From Paralithodes platypus (Eukaryota; Arthropoda; Malacostraca; Decapoda; Lithodidae): a stretch of 64,000 bases of DNA. The notes below the pieces were generated by a model, which made no database searches, was not told the origin of the DNA, and saw only the letters and a list, made by a program, of their open reading frames with translations. Each line of letters starts with the position of its first letter. The stretch's first letter is position 1. A program made the position numbers and the translations under genes. Positions 46,684 to 57,534 of this stretch are shown here, one piece after another. The DNA is taken from assembly GCA_032716605.1 (NCBI GenBank), contig CM064580.1, forward strand, positions 37,678,573 through 37,742,572, written 5' to 3'.

Positions 46684-46734
46684 AGCTGCTGTAGGTGGTT
46701 TGCTAGGACAGACTCTTGCAAAGTGCCCCTTTTA

Positions 46735-48124
46735 TGACAATGATAACACTCCAACTCCCCTTTGGGTTTCCCTTGGTACTGAGAAGGGCCCGGCCCCTTC
46801 TTAAATGGGACGGTGCTAGTCTTGTGGTCAGTCTTGGTATCATGGCTCTTGTACTTGTTTGCATAAGGTATATCACTAACTCGGGGGGGTGGGGCGTCAC
46901 GCCCCTTGTTACCTGCCTCACTACGCTGGGCAGACCCGCACCCACGAATTAGTGATAGCCGGAGGTCAGCCATCTCAGCTGCCTCCTGTAGAGTTTTTGG
47001 TTGCTTTTCTTTAAGGTTTAACGTCAGGTCGCCGCCCGTGCATTTGAAAAACTGCTCTAAAAGCACCAACTGTTTAATGTCGTCAAACGTAGTAGCTTTC
47101 TCCGACCTCAGCCAATTCCCAAAAGCATCGGACAGCTCCCGGGCATGCTCCAAAAAGGTGCTCTCCCGACCCTTGGTAACACCCCGGAACTTCAACCTGT
47201 ACGTCTCTGGTTGTAGTTCGTATGCTCTCAGGACAGCCTCCTTGAGTTCCTCATAGATAATACAAGACTCTATAGGCAACGCATCGTAGGCTTTAAGACC
47301 CTTGCCTATTAATCTAGAGACTACAAGTGCTGCCCATTTATTCTCTGGCCACTGGTGTTCCTGGCACTTCTTCTCAAAGCGTGCGAAAAATTCTGTAACA
47401 CCACTCTCATCAAACACCGGAACCAGTTTCAATAAGTGCGAGAGAGACTGCTCATGAACACGGTTACCAGCCCCAAGTCGCTGTCCCGTTGCCTCTACTC
47501 GCGACTTCTCTATGTCCATGTCGGCACAGTACCTAGTCGACTCTAAATCCGCTTGGATTTTTGCTAGCTCTATGTGCTGAGACTGCTGACTGATAGTTTT
47601 TCTCTCTTCTATCTTGGCTAATTCTATTTGCTGCTGGACCTTAGCTAATTCGAGCTGAAGCAATAATTCTGGAGTTAACCCTTGAGGAGGTGAAGGTGCT
47701 ACAATGTTTGAAATTACCGGTGGTCCCCCCAGGGGCAACCCACCCTGCCAGTCACCACCCAACTGCGGAAGCGTCCCCGGGGTTGGCAAACTACTGGGAT
47801 GGCTGGGAGTCGAGTGTAGGGGAAGCATGGCCGAAGGGCTCTGAGCACTCAACCCATCTCATCACCAGTCACCCTGCCCAGTACACACGTTATCAAGTTA
47901 TCCTTGGTCATGCTGCTAGTAACCGCATGACCGATAGATGTGGCCAGGCATTGAAGACCGTACCGATCCATACCCTCCAACCGCTCGGCAGTAACAGGCC
48001 ATTGCAAAAATATCCTAGCATCCTCCTCACAGTTCACCCGATTAACCCTTTCATCATGCTGCTGTTCCTCAGTTTCGACATTACGTACTGTGTCTACATT
48101 CTCCTCTGATCCGGTATAAGACAT
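46735..48124 (-). pseudogene. G1 Gag (SCAN-like capsid, zinc knuckle), frame disrupted
   Basis: The likely start is ATG at 48122-48124 (MSYTGSEEN). A first segment runs to a TGA at 47849. The rest continues one frame over from 47852, so there is a one-base disruption near 47850. Second segment: Pro-rich start, coiled-coil heptads (LQLELAKVQQQIELAKIEER), a capsid domain whose C-terminal half (ETYRLKFRGV ... ARELSDAFGNWLR ... LVLLEQF ... LQEAAEMADL) matches the SCAN-domain pattern, and a zinc knuckle starting CYHC near 46750. The protease lies in the -1 frame, entered around the AAAAGGGG run (46724-46731). Gag forms the particle. Confidence 0.82.
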
Positions 48125-48322
48125 GATGCTCACAAAAATTTCTCACCACAATATTCAGAAAAGAAGTACCCCAAACTCTTATGTAGCACTATTCACTTGC
48201 CAAAAATGTCTGAAGACTCTCAAGTGCTATACTACTTTGCCAAAAAAAAATTAACATGCCCACTATATTCCTCAATAAAACAAATGACTACAACAATCCT
48301 GCAATTATCTCTTAGTTCACAA

Positions 48323-48342
48323 GATCCTGAGCTAGGTCGCCA
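48323..48342 (-). promoter_or_regulatory. primer binding site of G1
   Basis: Minus-strand TGGCGACCTAGCTCAGGATC begins two bases inside the 5' LTR. The TGGCGACC start is typical of tRNA-primed LTR elements; the priming tRNA is not identified. The same TGGCGACCT occurs in element G2. Confidence 0.75.
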
Positions 48343-48344
48343 TT

Positions 48345-49603
48345 TGTTACGATCCATGTTCTCAAAGACACAGGGCTCTTCAACATTGGACTAGATAATG
48401 GCAAAATGAAGCAATGGTAACACTAGATCCAACCCCTGCCTTAAACACTGGAAAACAAAACACCATTACCGCCCTGAGTCGTGCCTGGACAACGAGGTAT
48501 CCTATGACTCGGTAACTGGTGCACACACACTAGGCTAACGCTCGATGAAACAGCCTATTCTCAAACAGTAAAAGATTACTCGATTAGGTTACACAAAGAA
48601 AAGATAGTTAACGTGATTAATTAGCGTTACGGTAGATACTCAAATAACTGGCACTCCTGTATTAAAGAAAGTGCAATGCTAGTCCTGCAACATCAACTGG
48701 AAACTTCTGAAATAAGTCTGATGCTGGGAAGATGTTCGTAAAGAATCTTGAACAATTATAATGCAGAATACGGGTCACAATAAATGCTAGGACATATAGT
48801 AATAATAGGCAGGCGAATAATAAAGACTGCGCAAAGGTAGTAATGCTCGACAACTAAAGAAATGCTTCGTGACACAACGCAACAGCCTACTAGGGTTGTG
48901 CAACTCAACAACAACCTCGGCTCAAAAGTGCAGTGAATAATAATGTTGCATACATATAATAATGGGGGCTTATCTCTAACCAGTGTCTGCTCAGTTAATA
49001 AAGTCTAGCTGGGGTATCAAGGCAGGGCAACAATGAGCATGCGGCTCGTAGCCTAACGTTGTCCGAAGGTGGTATAATGAAGATTACGTTATATGACGGG
49101 GATGCTCTCTTGATAAATCTAGGTCTCTAGTACCTAGTTCTATCCTGGCGATCCCTCAGAAGTCAACACAAAGAGGCAGCACTATGTTGTGAGGGATAGG
49201 CTATGGCCCTCTCACACCACAGCGCTGTGCTCGCAAAGTAAACCCACCCGAAGACAACTTAGGCTCCCACAGTACCTGTCGATGTCGTGCAGGGCTTAGC
49301 TAACACTGCACACATCGGATACAACGACACAGTAACCTTACCCCCAGTCTAGCTTTAGATAACCAAGCAGAATCACTCAACACCTTGCCAGGGAGACATA
49401 TACCGGTCTACAACCTTCCCGAGAGAGGACACACACGGAAAAGTCCGTCTCTCCAACCTCAATAAAGCATAATACCTCCTTAACCTAATACATGGAAATA
49501 TCTGATATTCTAGGACAACTGTAGCCCATCCCCCCATCCTGGCGAGCGCTAGCGAGCTGCAATGCCCCACGCAACCATTCTGCTAACGCCGGGAGGCGTC
49601 ACA
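48345..49603 (-). repeat. 5' LTR of element G1 (1259 bp)
   Basis: Matches the 3' LTR with about a dozen single-base differences, a 4-bp gap (GGTG near 49035) and one 447-bp deletion after CATGGAAATATCTGA (about 49504). The deletion lies in U3, so it must post-date insertion. Confidence 0.92.
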
Positions 49604-49959
49604 CATCCTACAAGTTCTAACCAGTCCCCTGAACAGTTTTTAATAGGTTACTTGAGGATATTTTAACGGGACCATAGGTAAACATTTATCTTCAAGTGGA
49701 TTGATACCTGTGTGTGTAGTGTAAATAGATGTTCATATAATAGTTCAGAGACTTTGTACTTTACCATCATATGATTGATTTTGCTATTTAGAAGCTTTAC
49801 TCCATTTCTTGGATACCAAAATTAAACATATTAAAATTGTTTGCTTACCGTTATAATGCAAACAAACCAATGAATAAGTCCTAAATAGAGTGTACTAGAG
49901 AGAGTTAAGAACGTTGGGTATTTTCATTATCTCTCCTCATCAAACATAATTATTAGCGT
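49604..49959. other. remainder of foldback arm, then gene-free sequence
   Basis: 49604-49660 continues the inverted repeat whose other arm is at 40453-40510. The rest is AT-rich and unassigned. Confidence 0.7.
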
Positions 49960-52070
49960 TTAGAGATAAGTGGACTTTGTGTTGAAATACTATTTCCTTA
50001 GTGTTATATATTCGACCCCGAGCCAAAACATTACACTGTCAACTTTTCCTCTCCATTGGGCTCCTCCGATCACAACCTTATTTCTGTAACCAGAACTATC
50101 TCCCCAGTACAAGCATCCGATCCTCCCAGCTGGCAGCGCATGTTGCACTTTGGCCCTGCCGACTGAGAGGCTCTTCAGCAGTACTTCTTTTATTTCCTTT
50201 TGAATCAATTTTGCTTACCGTAGTCGGGGACCCTCTGAGCGTGCTGAACGCATCTGCGGGTTAATAATCTTGGGCATGAAGACATACATTCCTTTTTCGT
50301 ATTCTCAGTCTAATGCACCAACATTTGTACTCCTGTTTGTTCTACTGCTGTCCACAATAAGGAGGAAATATTCAAACAGTACCGTCACCTTCAAACTCAA
50401 GAATCTTGTACTTATTATATTGCTGGCCGGAATCAAGCCAAATCTTTTGTAACACTCGCCAGAGACTCTTTCATCAATACTAAATTTTCTTCCTCTGACG
50501 AAGCTGAACTCTTCACTCAAACTTTCGCTAAAAACTCCCCCTTGGATAGTTCTGGTACTGTTCCTCCCTCTCCAACCCCCTCTCTTTTAATTATACCAAA
50601 TATCCTAATCTCTTTTAACGATGCACTTTTTGAGGTTAAATTTAAGATGATTAGTGAGGCACTATTAAAAAACATATATTAGGGACAATAGGTACAAAGA
50701 GACTGCAATAATATTTTCAAAATCGTCCGCATAGAGGATTTGTGATACAACAACTATAAAAACCCTGATATGACCTATAAAAAACAAATTCCCGCGCAAA
50801 AACGAACACAATTTCGTTGACTTTCCTCTGTAATGGTCGTGTTGGCGGGCATATAGTCGCTTTATTTTCATTATTTTTACGCTAGCAGTAATGGTCCTGT
50901 CCAATTTGACTTTGTTTTTTTCCGAAATTGTCCCACGGCCAGCTGTTATTTGCCCCTTACTGGCAATATATATGATGATGACTTAATGTCATTATCATAT
51001 ATAGCTCGATTGGTAGAGCGTTCGCCTGCTAACCGTTTGGTTGACGGTTCGAGCCTCGAGCCAGCCAGTGAGTTATTGGCAGACGTCAGTGCTGTTGGTG
51101 AATGGTGCGGTCTAGCAATCTGTGGCAACTATTCACTAAGTCCCTGATTCATCAGGGCACCCACCCTAGCCTTGCTATTCAGCAGGGAGTGTATGGTGGT
51201 AAAAACTGCATCATCATCATTGCCAGTAAGGGGCAAATAACAACTGGCTGTGGGACAATTTTGGAAAAAAATACCCGCCACCCCCCCTCAACCTATTATT
51301 GTATCCCACAGGCATTATGGGTAAGCTAATGCAAATCCTCCATTCACCGAATGATAAATAACAATGAAACACTATATATATTCCTTGAAAAAAAAAATCT
51401 TGCTAAATAAGTTTGCAAAACTGATCTTATGTGGTAACCATTCTGCTTTCTCAGGGCTTAATATTTAGAAAGTGTACGGACCTAATGATGTTTCTCCTGT
51501 TGTACTCAAAAACTGTTCTTCTGTGCTGACACTGTGCCTAGGCAAACTTTTGTGTCTGTCTTTCCTCTAACGCCTTCCATTCTTGCTGGAAGTTTGCTCT
51601 CTTTCAACCTGTCCCAAAGAAGGGTGACCGCTCTCAACCCGCCATATACTGTCCAATTGCTCTCATGTCTTGCATCTCAAAAGGGTTTTAACTATTCTTG
51701 ATTCAACATTTCTGAAGCATTTGCCTACCCATAATACACTTTCAGATCGCCAGTATGGTTTCCTTAAGGGCCTTTCTACTGGTGACCTAATCTTACTGAC
51801 TCTTTGTCATCCTCCATTCGGGACTTTGGTGAGACCATTTCTATTGTGCTAGACTTACTGAAAGTCTTCGATAGATTCTTGCACAAATCTCTAATTTATA
51901 AACTACCCTCCTTCTGTTTCTATCCTTCCATCTGTGCCTTTGTCTCTAATATTCTTTCTGGCCGTGTTAAAGCTGCAGTTGTAGATGGCCATCGTTCATT
52001 TCCTCAACCTATCAACTCCGGTGTTTCAATTATCTTTCTAATATCCATTAATGATCTTCTCAACTAAACA
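49960..52070 (+). pseudogene. Jockey-like LINE, decayed, with nested foldback/SINE insert
   Basis: Plus-strand remnants of the family seen at 29330-31385. At 50050 is the endonuclease end (GLLRSQPYF with the underlying SSDHNLISV frame), then the linker region (50290-50650). RT-like sequence follows at 51460-52065, with DRQYGFLKGLSTGDL, a VLDLLKVFDRFLHKSL degenerate block and SAAVVDGH-like residues. The SGVPQGS motif is cut by a deletion (GVSIIFLISINDLL). Between about 50665 and 51448 it is interrupted by unrelated sequence. Many stops. Confidence 0.65.
50918..51312. mobile_element. hairpin element carrying a tRNA-like sequence
   Basis: Inverted arms of about 65 bp (50918-50985 and 51208-51273; ATTGTCCCAC, CAGCTGTTATTTGCCCCTTA and CTGGCAAT and their complements) enclose a plus-strand tRNA-like sequence. 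This has A box TAGCTCGATTGGTAGAGCG (51003-51021) and B box GGTTCGAGCC (51045-51054), with a CTGCTAA anticodon-like loop. The anticodon stem pairs poorly, so it is a tRNA-derived SINE head rather than a functional gene. A related copy without the tRNA part is at 40090-40300. Confidence 0.65.
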
Positions 52071-52409
52071 TAACTAAATATATGAGACCTGATTCACACT
52101 TTTGAATGCAAGAAACCTACCCAATAATAAGCACCACAACCTTTCTCAGAGTCAGTAGCTTGGTGACAGTTACTTAGCCCCCAACCACAGGTATACTAAC
52201 GATTCGTATATATTTTGTAATGTACTGAAAATCCACTTATAATGGAGAAATGCATTGTAATGCCATGCCTTGCTATTAAGTTAAGTAAGATGACGTTATT
52301 TAACGAAATGGCAAGGAAACATATTTCATAAAACCTTCAAACCGCAATTTAATAGAGCTATATGAATGCCTACACTACAGTATATAATAGTGGTGTTCCC
52401 GGTTCGCAA
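52071..52409. other. gene-free stretch
   Basis: Nothing recognised. Confidence 0.5.
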
Positions 52410-52521
52410 TATACAGACCTTGGTACGCATACTCTATTTTGTTCACCACCAGAATCACAGCTTATATATATAATGATTCTTGTGGTGAAATAATAGAGTA
52501 CGCATACCAAAGCCTGTATAT
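52410..52521. repeat. palindrome, arms about 47 bp
   Basis: TATACAGACCTTGGTACGCA ... ACCACCAGAATCA pairs with TGATTCTTGTGGTG ... CGCATACCAAAGCCTGTATA across a short TATATA centre. Confidence 0.85.
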
Positions 52522-52883
52522 CAGGTTCTATAGGTGTTCATAGACCTCTGCATGTCAATCGTGTCTTCTTTTCTGAATCGTACTTATTTTAGTTTAAAAA
52601 CAAACTGTAGTGTAATGTTAAAGGTGATGTTGACACTACAGTACTGTTGCCATGGACGTTATTCATTGTTTGATCATACAAGCTGACCAGTGGTGAATTA
52701 CTTGTTGTTGGCGGCAAAAATGTGCCTCGGTGATTTAGAAAATATGTACTGTACTGTAAATATTCAATAACAATATATAATGCAAAATCTTCCATTTTGT
52801 TATGAACGGGTACATTAATTATGTAGAACTTCAAGTTCGCTGTCCATACATTGATGCACATTACATGATTTCAAGTTGTCAAG

Positions 52884-52916
<33 letters not shown>

Positions 52917-52917
52917 T

Positions 52918-52949
<32 letters not shown>

Positions 52950-53983
52950 AATTATTTCAAGCTCAAGCAATCACTTGTGAATAATCTGTATTATTTGCAT
53001 ATGCGTCATTCCATGTTACCCATCCACTGCACACCTGTCTTTCTCGAGATTACTGTATATATACTGTATATATATATAACTGGAAAATATACCCTACACA
53101 ATCCCCAAAGCGAATTAGTAATTTTCAACAGCAGGAACAATGTATTTCTATTGTGTTGTCAGTTTAGGGAATATATCAGGACCTTGCGCTGGTTATATAT
53201 TTAGTAAGAGAGACTACATATTGCTGTAATACGTATACATATTGAATATTCAATTTAGCTTTATTTCACTTGTTTTAATTCGCAATAAATGATACACAAC
53301 GTATACTAAATTTACACTTATATACATGTGTAATCCTTTAAAACCAAACTGTGAAGCATTTTTAATATTATACAACACTGAAGTATCTCGTGTGTGTTCG
53401 ATATAGAGATTGTGTGTATACTTATATTGGTCCCCTCCTGTAAGCCCACGGTCAAAGGCAGTGGCTTTCCTTTATAACTGGACATTTATATTCCTCTATT
53501 CGTTTACTACAAGAATATTCCTTAACCAAACCTGCAAACATAAACGCTTTGTTTATGTCTGTTAACCTGACAAGCGCGATATAGACCTAGGTGCTAGGGT
53601 AGTTATTTGTGCATTTCTAGCCCTGGATTCTGACAGAATTCGTTATATTTACAATATAAACCATTATTTGTTTTCGGTATGCTTTTATTTTACATATATG
53701 ATGTATATATGAACCTTCAAGAGTGCTAAAATAAGTGGGAAAAGCATTTGGGTGGTGAAAAACGAAGATATTGGCCACCCGGTCATAATCTCAGGCGAGA
53801 GAGAGACACAGGCAGCCCTCCCCTCTCGCTGTCTGGGAGTCAACTGAGACGAGCGGGGCGGTGTGTGCCGGTGTCTGGGTGTTGCATAACGATCTTTCGT
53901 GCAACCCACTTGTGCTACATTATCGCGGGAGAGAAAAATAACCGATAAATGATGATAATAAGTGGATAAATAGGTGATAATTG
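52522..53983. other. gene-free stretch
   Basis: Contains an (AAT)n/(ATT)n run at about 52887-52940 that is itself palindromic, and short TATATACTGTATATATA palindromes near 53055. Short ORFs have no motif. Confidence 0.6.
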
Positions 53984-54040
53984 AGGAGGGGGGGAGGGGG
54001 GGAAATAAGGGGGGGGAAGGGGGGAGGGGGGAGGGGTGAG
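53984..54040 (+). repeat. G-rich low-complexity tract
   Basis: Repeated GGGGGG/GGAGGGG runs, at least six G-tracts of four or more within about 55 bases; able in principle to form G-quadruplexes. Confidence 0.9.
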
Positions 54041-54283
54041 AAACACATGGATGAGTACTAGAGGGGAATTATCTCACCTAGAGACAAAATCCTTTGTTTT
54101 GATAGGCCCTTTTTTTTTTTGGAAGGCTTTTTTTATGGTCCTGCTTCCGTGAGGCCTATCGCGTTCCCTATAGGAAGCCTTCCGTGAGGCCTATCGCGCT
54201 TGCCGGGTTAATAATCTGTTTCCACCTGAACTACTAGAGAGGTAATCTGGCTTAAACTTATGGAGGTAGAATAAGCCTATTGA

Positions 54284-54560
54284 CCGTGACTGAGGACGTG
54301 GCCGTGTGGTTGATTAGCATATGTTTAGCAATTACGACACACACACACACACCCCGTGGCGTAACTGATAGCGCGTGTGGCTCACAACCAGAAGGTCCTG
54401 GGTTCGAGACCCGGGCGGGGAAGAGACATTTGGGCAAGTCTCCTAACGGTGTAGCCTCTGTTCACCTAGCAGTATAAATAGGAACCTGGTATAAGTGGAC
54501 GAAGTTGTGACGTCCCTTCTGGGGTTGGTGATCGGTTACGGTGAGATGGGTATCGTACTG
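54284..54560 (+). mobile_element. tRNA-derived SINE(s)
   Basis: Two tRNA-like promoter heads in series. The first is GAGGACGTGGCCGTGTGGTT (about 54292-54311), an A-box of Ser/Leu-tRNA type followed by an AC tract. The second is GTGGCGTAACTGATAGCGC (A box, 54356-54374) with CTCACAA as anticodon-like loop (CAC) and B box GGGTTCGAGACCC (54400-54412). The body CACCTAGCAGTATAAATAGG and ACCTGG resembles SINE bodies I associate with decapod crustaceans. Not a functional tRNA, since the anticodon stem has a mismatch and there is no clean acceptor. Confidence 0.6.
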
Positions 54561-55090
54561 GTCAACCTAAGCTACTGGTCAACCTAAGCCTTCGGGTGAG
54601 ACTGGTACCGTAGTGAGAATGGTATCGTACAGATTAACCCTAAGCCTTCGTTTCCAGATGTCGCCAATTGGCTAAAATACAGACTACACACATATCCACA
54701 GCCATTCCAACGATTCATAAACACTTAACATGCATTTCACGCAATACATTCCCAGTTAAGGAGGCGCGATAATAATGAGCTTAGCTCGTATTGCGTGGAT
54801 TCCCCTTGACGAACAAGCAAGTGAATTACACACACACACACAATGCAATTAGGTAAATACAATTGGGTAAATATAATTATCCTGTAAATACAATTAGGTA
54901 AATACACACACACACACATACTAGAGAGGAATGACCAATGCAATGTTAAATTCGACATTTACAGGCTTTGTTCATTTTGTAGTGACCTTTAAAATTGTTC
55001 AATATCTCTTCAATATAGGGAATTGTTGCAATATTGGACGGACATATTTGCAACATTGTAAAACAGAATTGTGCAAAGTAGGAAGAAATG
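54561..55090. other. gene-free stretch
   Basis: Short imperfect duplications (GGTATCGTACTGGTCAACCT / CTACTGGTCAACCTAAGCC) at 54545-54620 and CA tracts at 54830-54842 and 54905-54920. No gene. Confidence 0.55.
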
Positions 55091-55101
55091 TACTCTTTTA
55101 G

Positions 55102-55168
<67 letters not shown>

Positions 55169-55375
55169 ATGTGTGTGTCTCTTAATGGCTAAAAATACGC
55201 TCATCAACCACTCGGCCACGTCCTCATTACAGATATTGAGCGAAACTTTTATAACTCCTATTTGAGAGAAAAGTCTGGGTGTAGTTAGGAATATTGAGAG
55301 TTACACAGAGTTACACAGATACTCAGACCACACAGACCTTGCTGTCCCAACTTGGTTGTCCGGCATTAATACTAC
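55091..55375. repeat. (CT)n tract, SINE fragment (minus) and microsatellite-linked motif
   Basis: (CT)n at about 55104-55164. 55165-55245 on the minus strand is GAGGACGTGGCCGAGTGGTT and flanks, a second copy of the A-box head seen at 54292. 55295-55340 matches 21412-21465 (AGTTACACAGATACTCAGAC then CACACAGACCT). Confidence 0.7.
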
Positions 55376-55540
55376 TGGACGGACATTTTATAGTGGAAGA
55401 ATATGACAGTAAAGTAGAAGGCTCTCTCCCCACCCTCCGCTCCCTCTGGCTAAAAAGCCGTACCGGAAAATAGGATGAGAGATAGATGCCATCAATAACA
55501 AATGCCTACTGTAGATAGATTCAACGATAAATAATAGAAC

Positions 55541-55583
<43 letters not shown>
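55541..55583. repeat. (AT)n microsatellite, insertion target of G2
   Basis: AT run directly abutting the LTR start TGTTACG; a matching AT run follows the other end at 61433. Confidence 0.9.
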
Positions 55584-55587
<4 letters not shown>

Positions 55588-56758
55588 ACGTATCTTGGTC
55601 CTCAAGTGGTTAACTTGATGAATCTAGATAGCACAGAGATATATATTAAGGTATCAGTCAGCTGAAGGCAAAACAAAAGTAAAATCTAATACAATTATTT
55701 CCTGTTTTTGCTTCCTTTCCTTTTGGATCTTAGGACTTGGTATCCTTTATTGACTGATACTCTTTAATTATGAAAAATACTGAAACTAATTAAAGTCATG
55801 TAGTATTTATAGAGAATTATTATTTAACCGAAGCTTAGTAGGCTATGGTTATGAACCGAATAAGTTATATCTAAAGAAGGACTATTAATTCTATAAAAAG
55901 TCTTGAAAGATAAATATTAAAGTAAGAATATTTCTGTCTCTTACCCTTTTTGAAATTAATAAATAGTTTTCTTATATGTCCTTTTATTTATATTTAATGT
56001 AATTATTCTTGGTTCTTGTCTTACGTTAATAATATTATATTATTATCATCAGAATTAATATCAAAGTCACATAAAAAGTTAGATATATATTTAATAATTA
56101 GTTAAATGTATTTCTTAACCACGTAACATTGAGGTTTGATTATGAGTAAATTAAGTTACAGGATCGCTTCATAGATTCGATTCGGGTCTCACTCAAATAA
56201 TATGAAAAGCAAAATAATATTTTGAAGCTAAAAGAATTTTCTTCAGCTTAGGAAATCACTAGAAGTAACATTAAAACAGCCATGTTAGTCACTCTAAGGC
56301 GATATTACTAATATGAGACAATAGTATCACTGTACTAAGCACCGTTAAGCAATGTAAGCTTAATTAAAAGAAAATGAAAGAACTCTTAAGTATTAATATA
56401 AAACAATAGTATTACTTTCATCATAACCCAACTACTTAAAGAGTTGCTTTAGTCCACAAGTCAGTTAACTAAAATAGTTAAGTACATAATTGTAGCGTTA
56501 TCGTTAATTCCCAATCAAATAGTTAAGTACATAATAGTAGCGTTAACATTAATTCCCAATCAAATAGTTAAGTACATAATAGTAGCGTTAACGTTAATTC
56601 CCAATCAAATAGTTAAGTACATAATAGTAGCGTTAACGTTAATTCCCAATCACATATCTCACTAACCAACATAACGTAAGTGTTTACACGGAACACACTT
56701 AACACACTTATATAATCTGACTGACAGTCACAATCCCATTATATTACTTCACCCCGTC
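55584..56758 (-). repeat. 3' LTR of G2, truncated
   Basis: Matches 59912-61028 with few differences up to CTTCACCCCGTC, where it joins integrase sequence. Contains four copies of a 45-bp repeat (AATAGTTAAGTACATAATAG ...) at about 56470-56655. Confidence 0.9.
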
Positions 56759-57534
56759 ACATGAGGATCTCAGCCGGGTTTTGAAATCTGAAACATACTT
56801 GAGGAGGTTTTGGTTCCCCTCCTGGCCAACTAGGCTATCCTGCAATAGTTGCAAAGGACCTCTTACCTGGTGACCGAAAACTAGCTCATTAGGGGAAAAA
56901 CCCAGGGATTCAGTTGGAACCTCACGAGTAGCAAATAAAAGAAAAGGTACCCCCTTATCCCACTCAACTCCGGTCTCTGTACAATACTTACGTAACATTC
57001 CTTTTAATGTCTGATGATATCGTTCGAGAACCCCTTGACTCTCTGGGTGGTAGGTGCTAGACTTAACATGCTTGATACCCAACTCCTTCAGGGACTGCTG
57101 AAAAATGTTAGAGGTAAAATTAGTTCCTTGATCACTTTGCACCTCATGGGGGAAACCCATTCTGGTGAAGAATTTGAGCAGTTCCTTGATGACAGTTGGA
57201 GCAGAGGTATTCCTTAAGGAATCGCCTCTGGGTAGCGAGTTACCATGTCCATAATAGTTAATAAATAAATGTTACCTTGGGAAGTCTTAGGCAATGGGCC
57301 TACAATGTCCACTACCACCCGAGTAAAAGGATTCTCGAAGACGGGCAAGGGCACCAGAGGATGTACAGGCACCTTCTGATTGGGTTTTCCTGTCATCTGG
57401 CAAGTGTGACACACTCTACAAAACTCCACTACATCTGCACGCATTCCTGGCCAGTGAAAGTGGGCTCTGATTCTGCCTAGAGTTTTTCTCACACCTAGGT
57501 GTCCTGCCAATGGTATACAATGTGCCATTTCCAA
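56759..57534 (-). pseudogene. G2 integrase, frameshifted and 3'-truncated
   Basis: Zinc module (H...LAGHLGVRKT ... CHTCQ), first catalytic D in VVVDIVGP, then TRYPEAIP and a stop at 57214 caused by a one-base frameshift. In the next frame (57160 down) the second D is in QSDQGTNF and the E in VLERYH, followed by ESLGFSPNELVFGHQVRGPL. The protein ends where the deletion joins it to LTR sequence at 56758/56759. Closely related to the G1 integrase. Confidence 0.88.

Larger units (their letters stand above)
40833..49603 (-). mobile_element. Gypsy-type (Gmr1-like) LTR retrotransposon, element G1
   Basis: An 8.77-kb element on the minus strand: 5' LTR (48345-49603), PBS, gag, protease, integrase, RT, RNase H, PPT, 3' LTR (40833-42538). 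It is flanked by a 4-bp duplication CATC (40829-40832 and 49604-49607). The LTRs start TGTGACGCC and end CGTAACA on the minus strand and are about 99 percent identical outside one indel, so insertion is recent. The frames are nearly intact. What is unusual is the gene order PR-INT-RT-RH, with integrase ahead of RT, as known for Gmr1-like Gypsy elements and unlike standard Ty3/Gypsy (RT-RH-INT). No env. Confidence 0.92.

Noticed and set aside
51003..51062. Functional tRNA gene
   Set aside because: A and B boxes are good, but the anticodon stem does not pair and the sequence lies inside a repeated hairpin element, so a SINE head is more likely.
54356..54415. Functional tRNA-Val (CAC)
   Set aside because: A mismatch in the anticodon stem, no clean acceptor stem, and a SINE-type body directly downstream.
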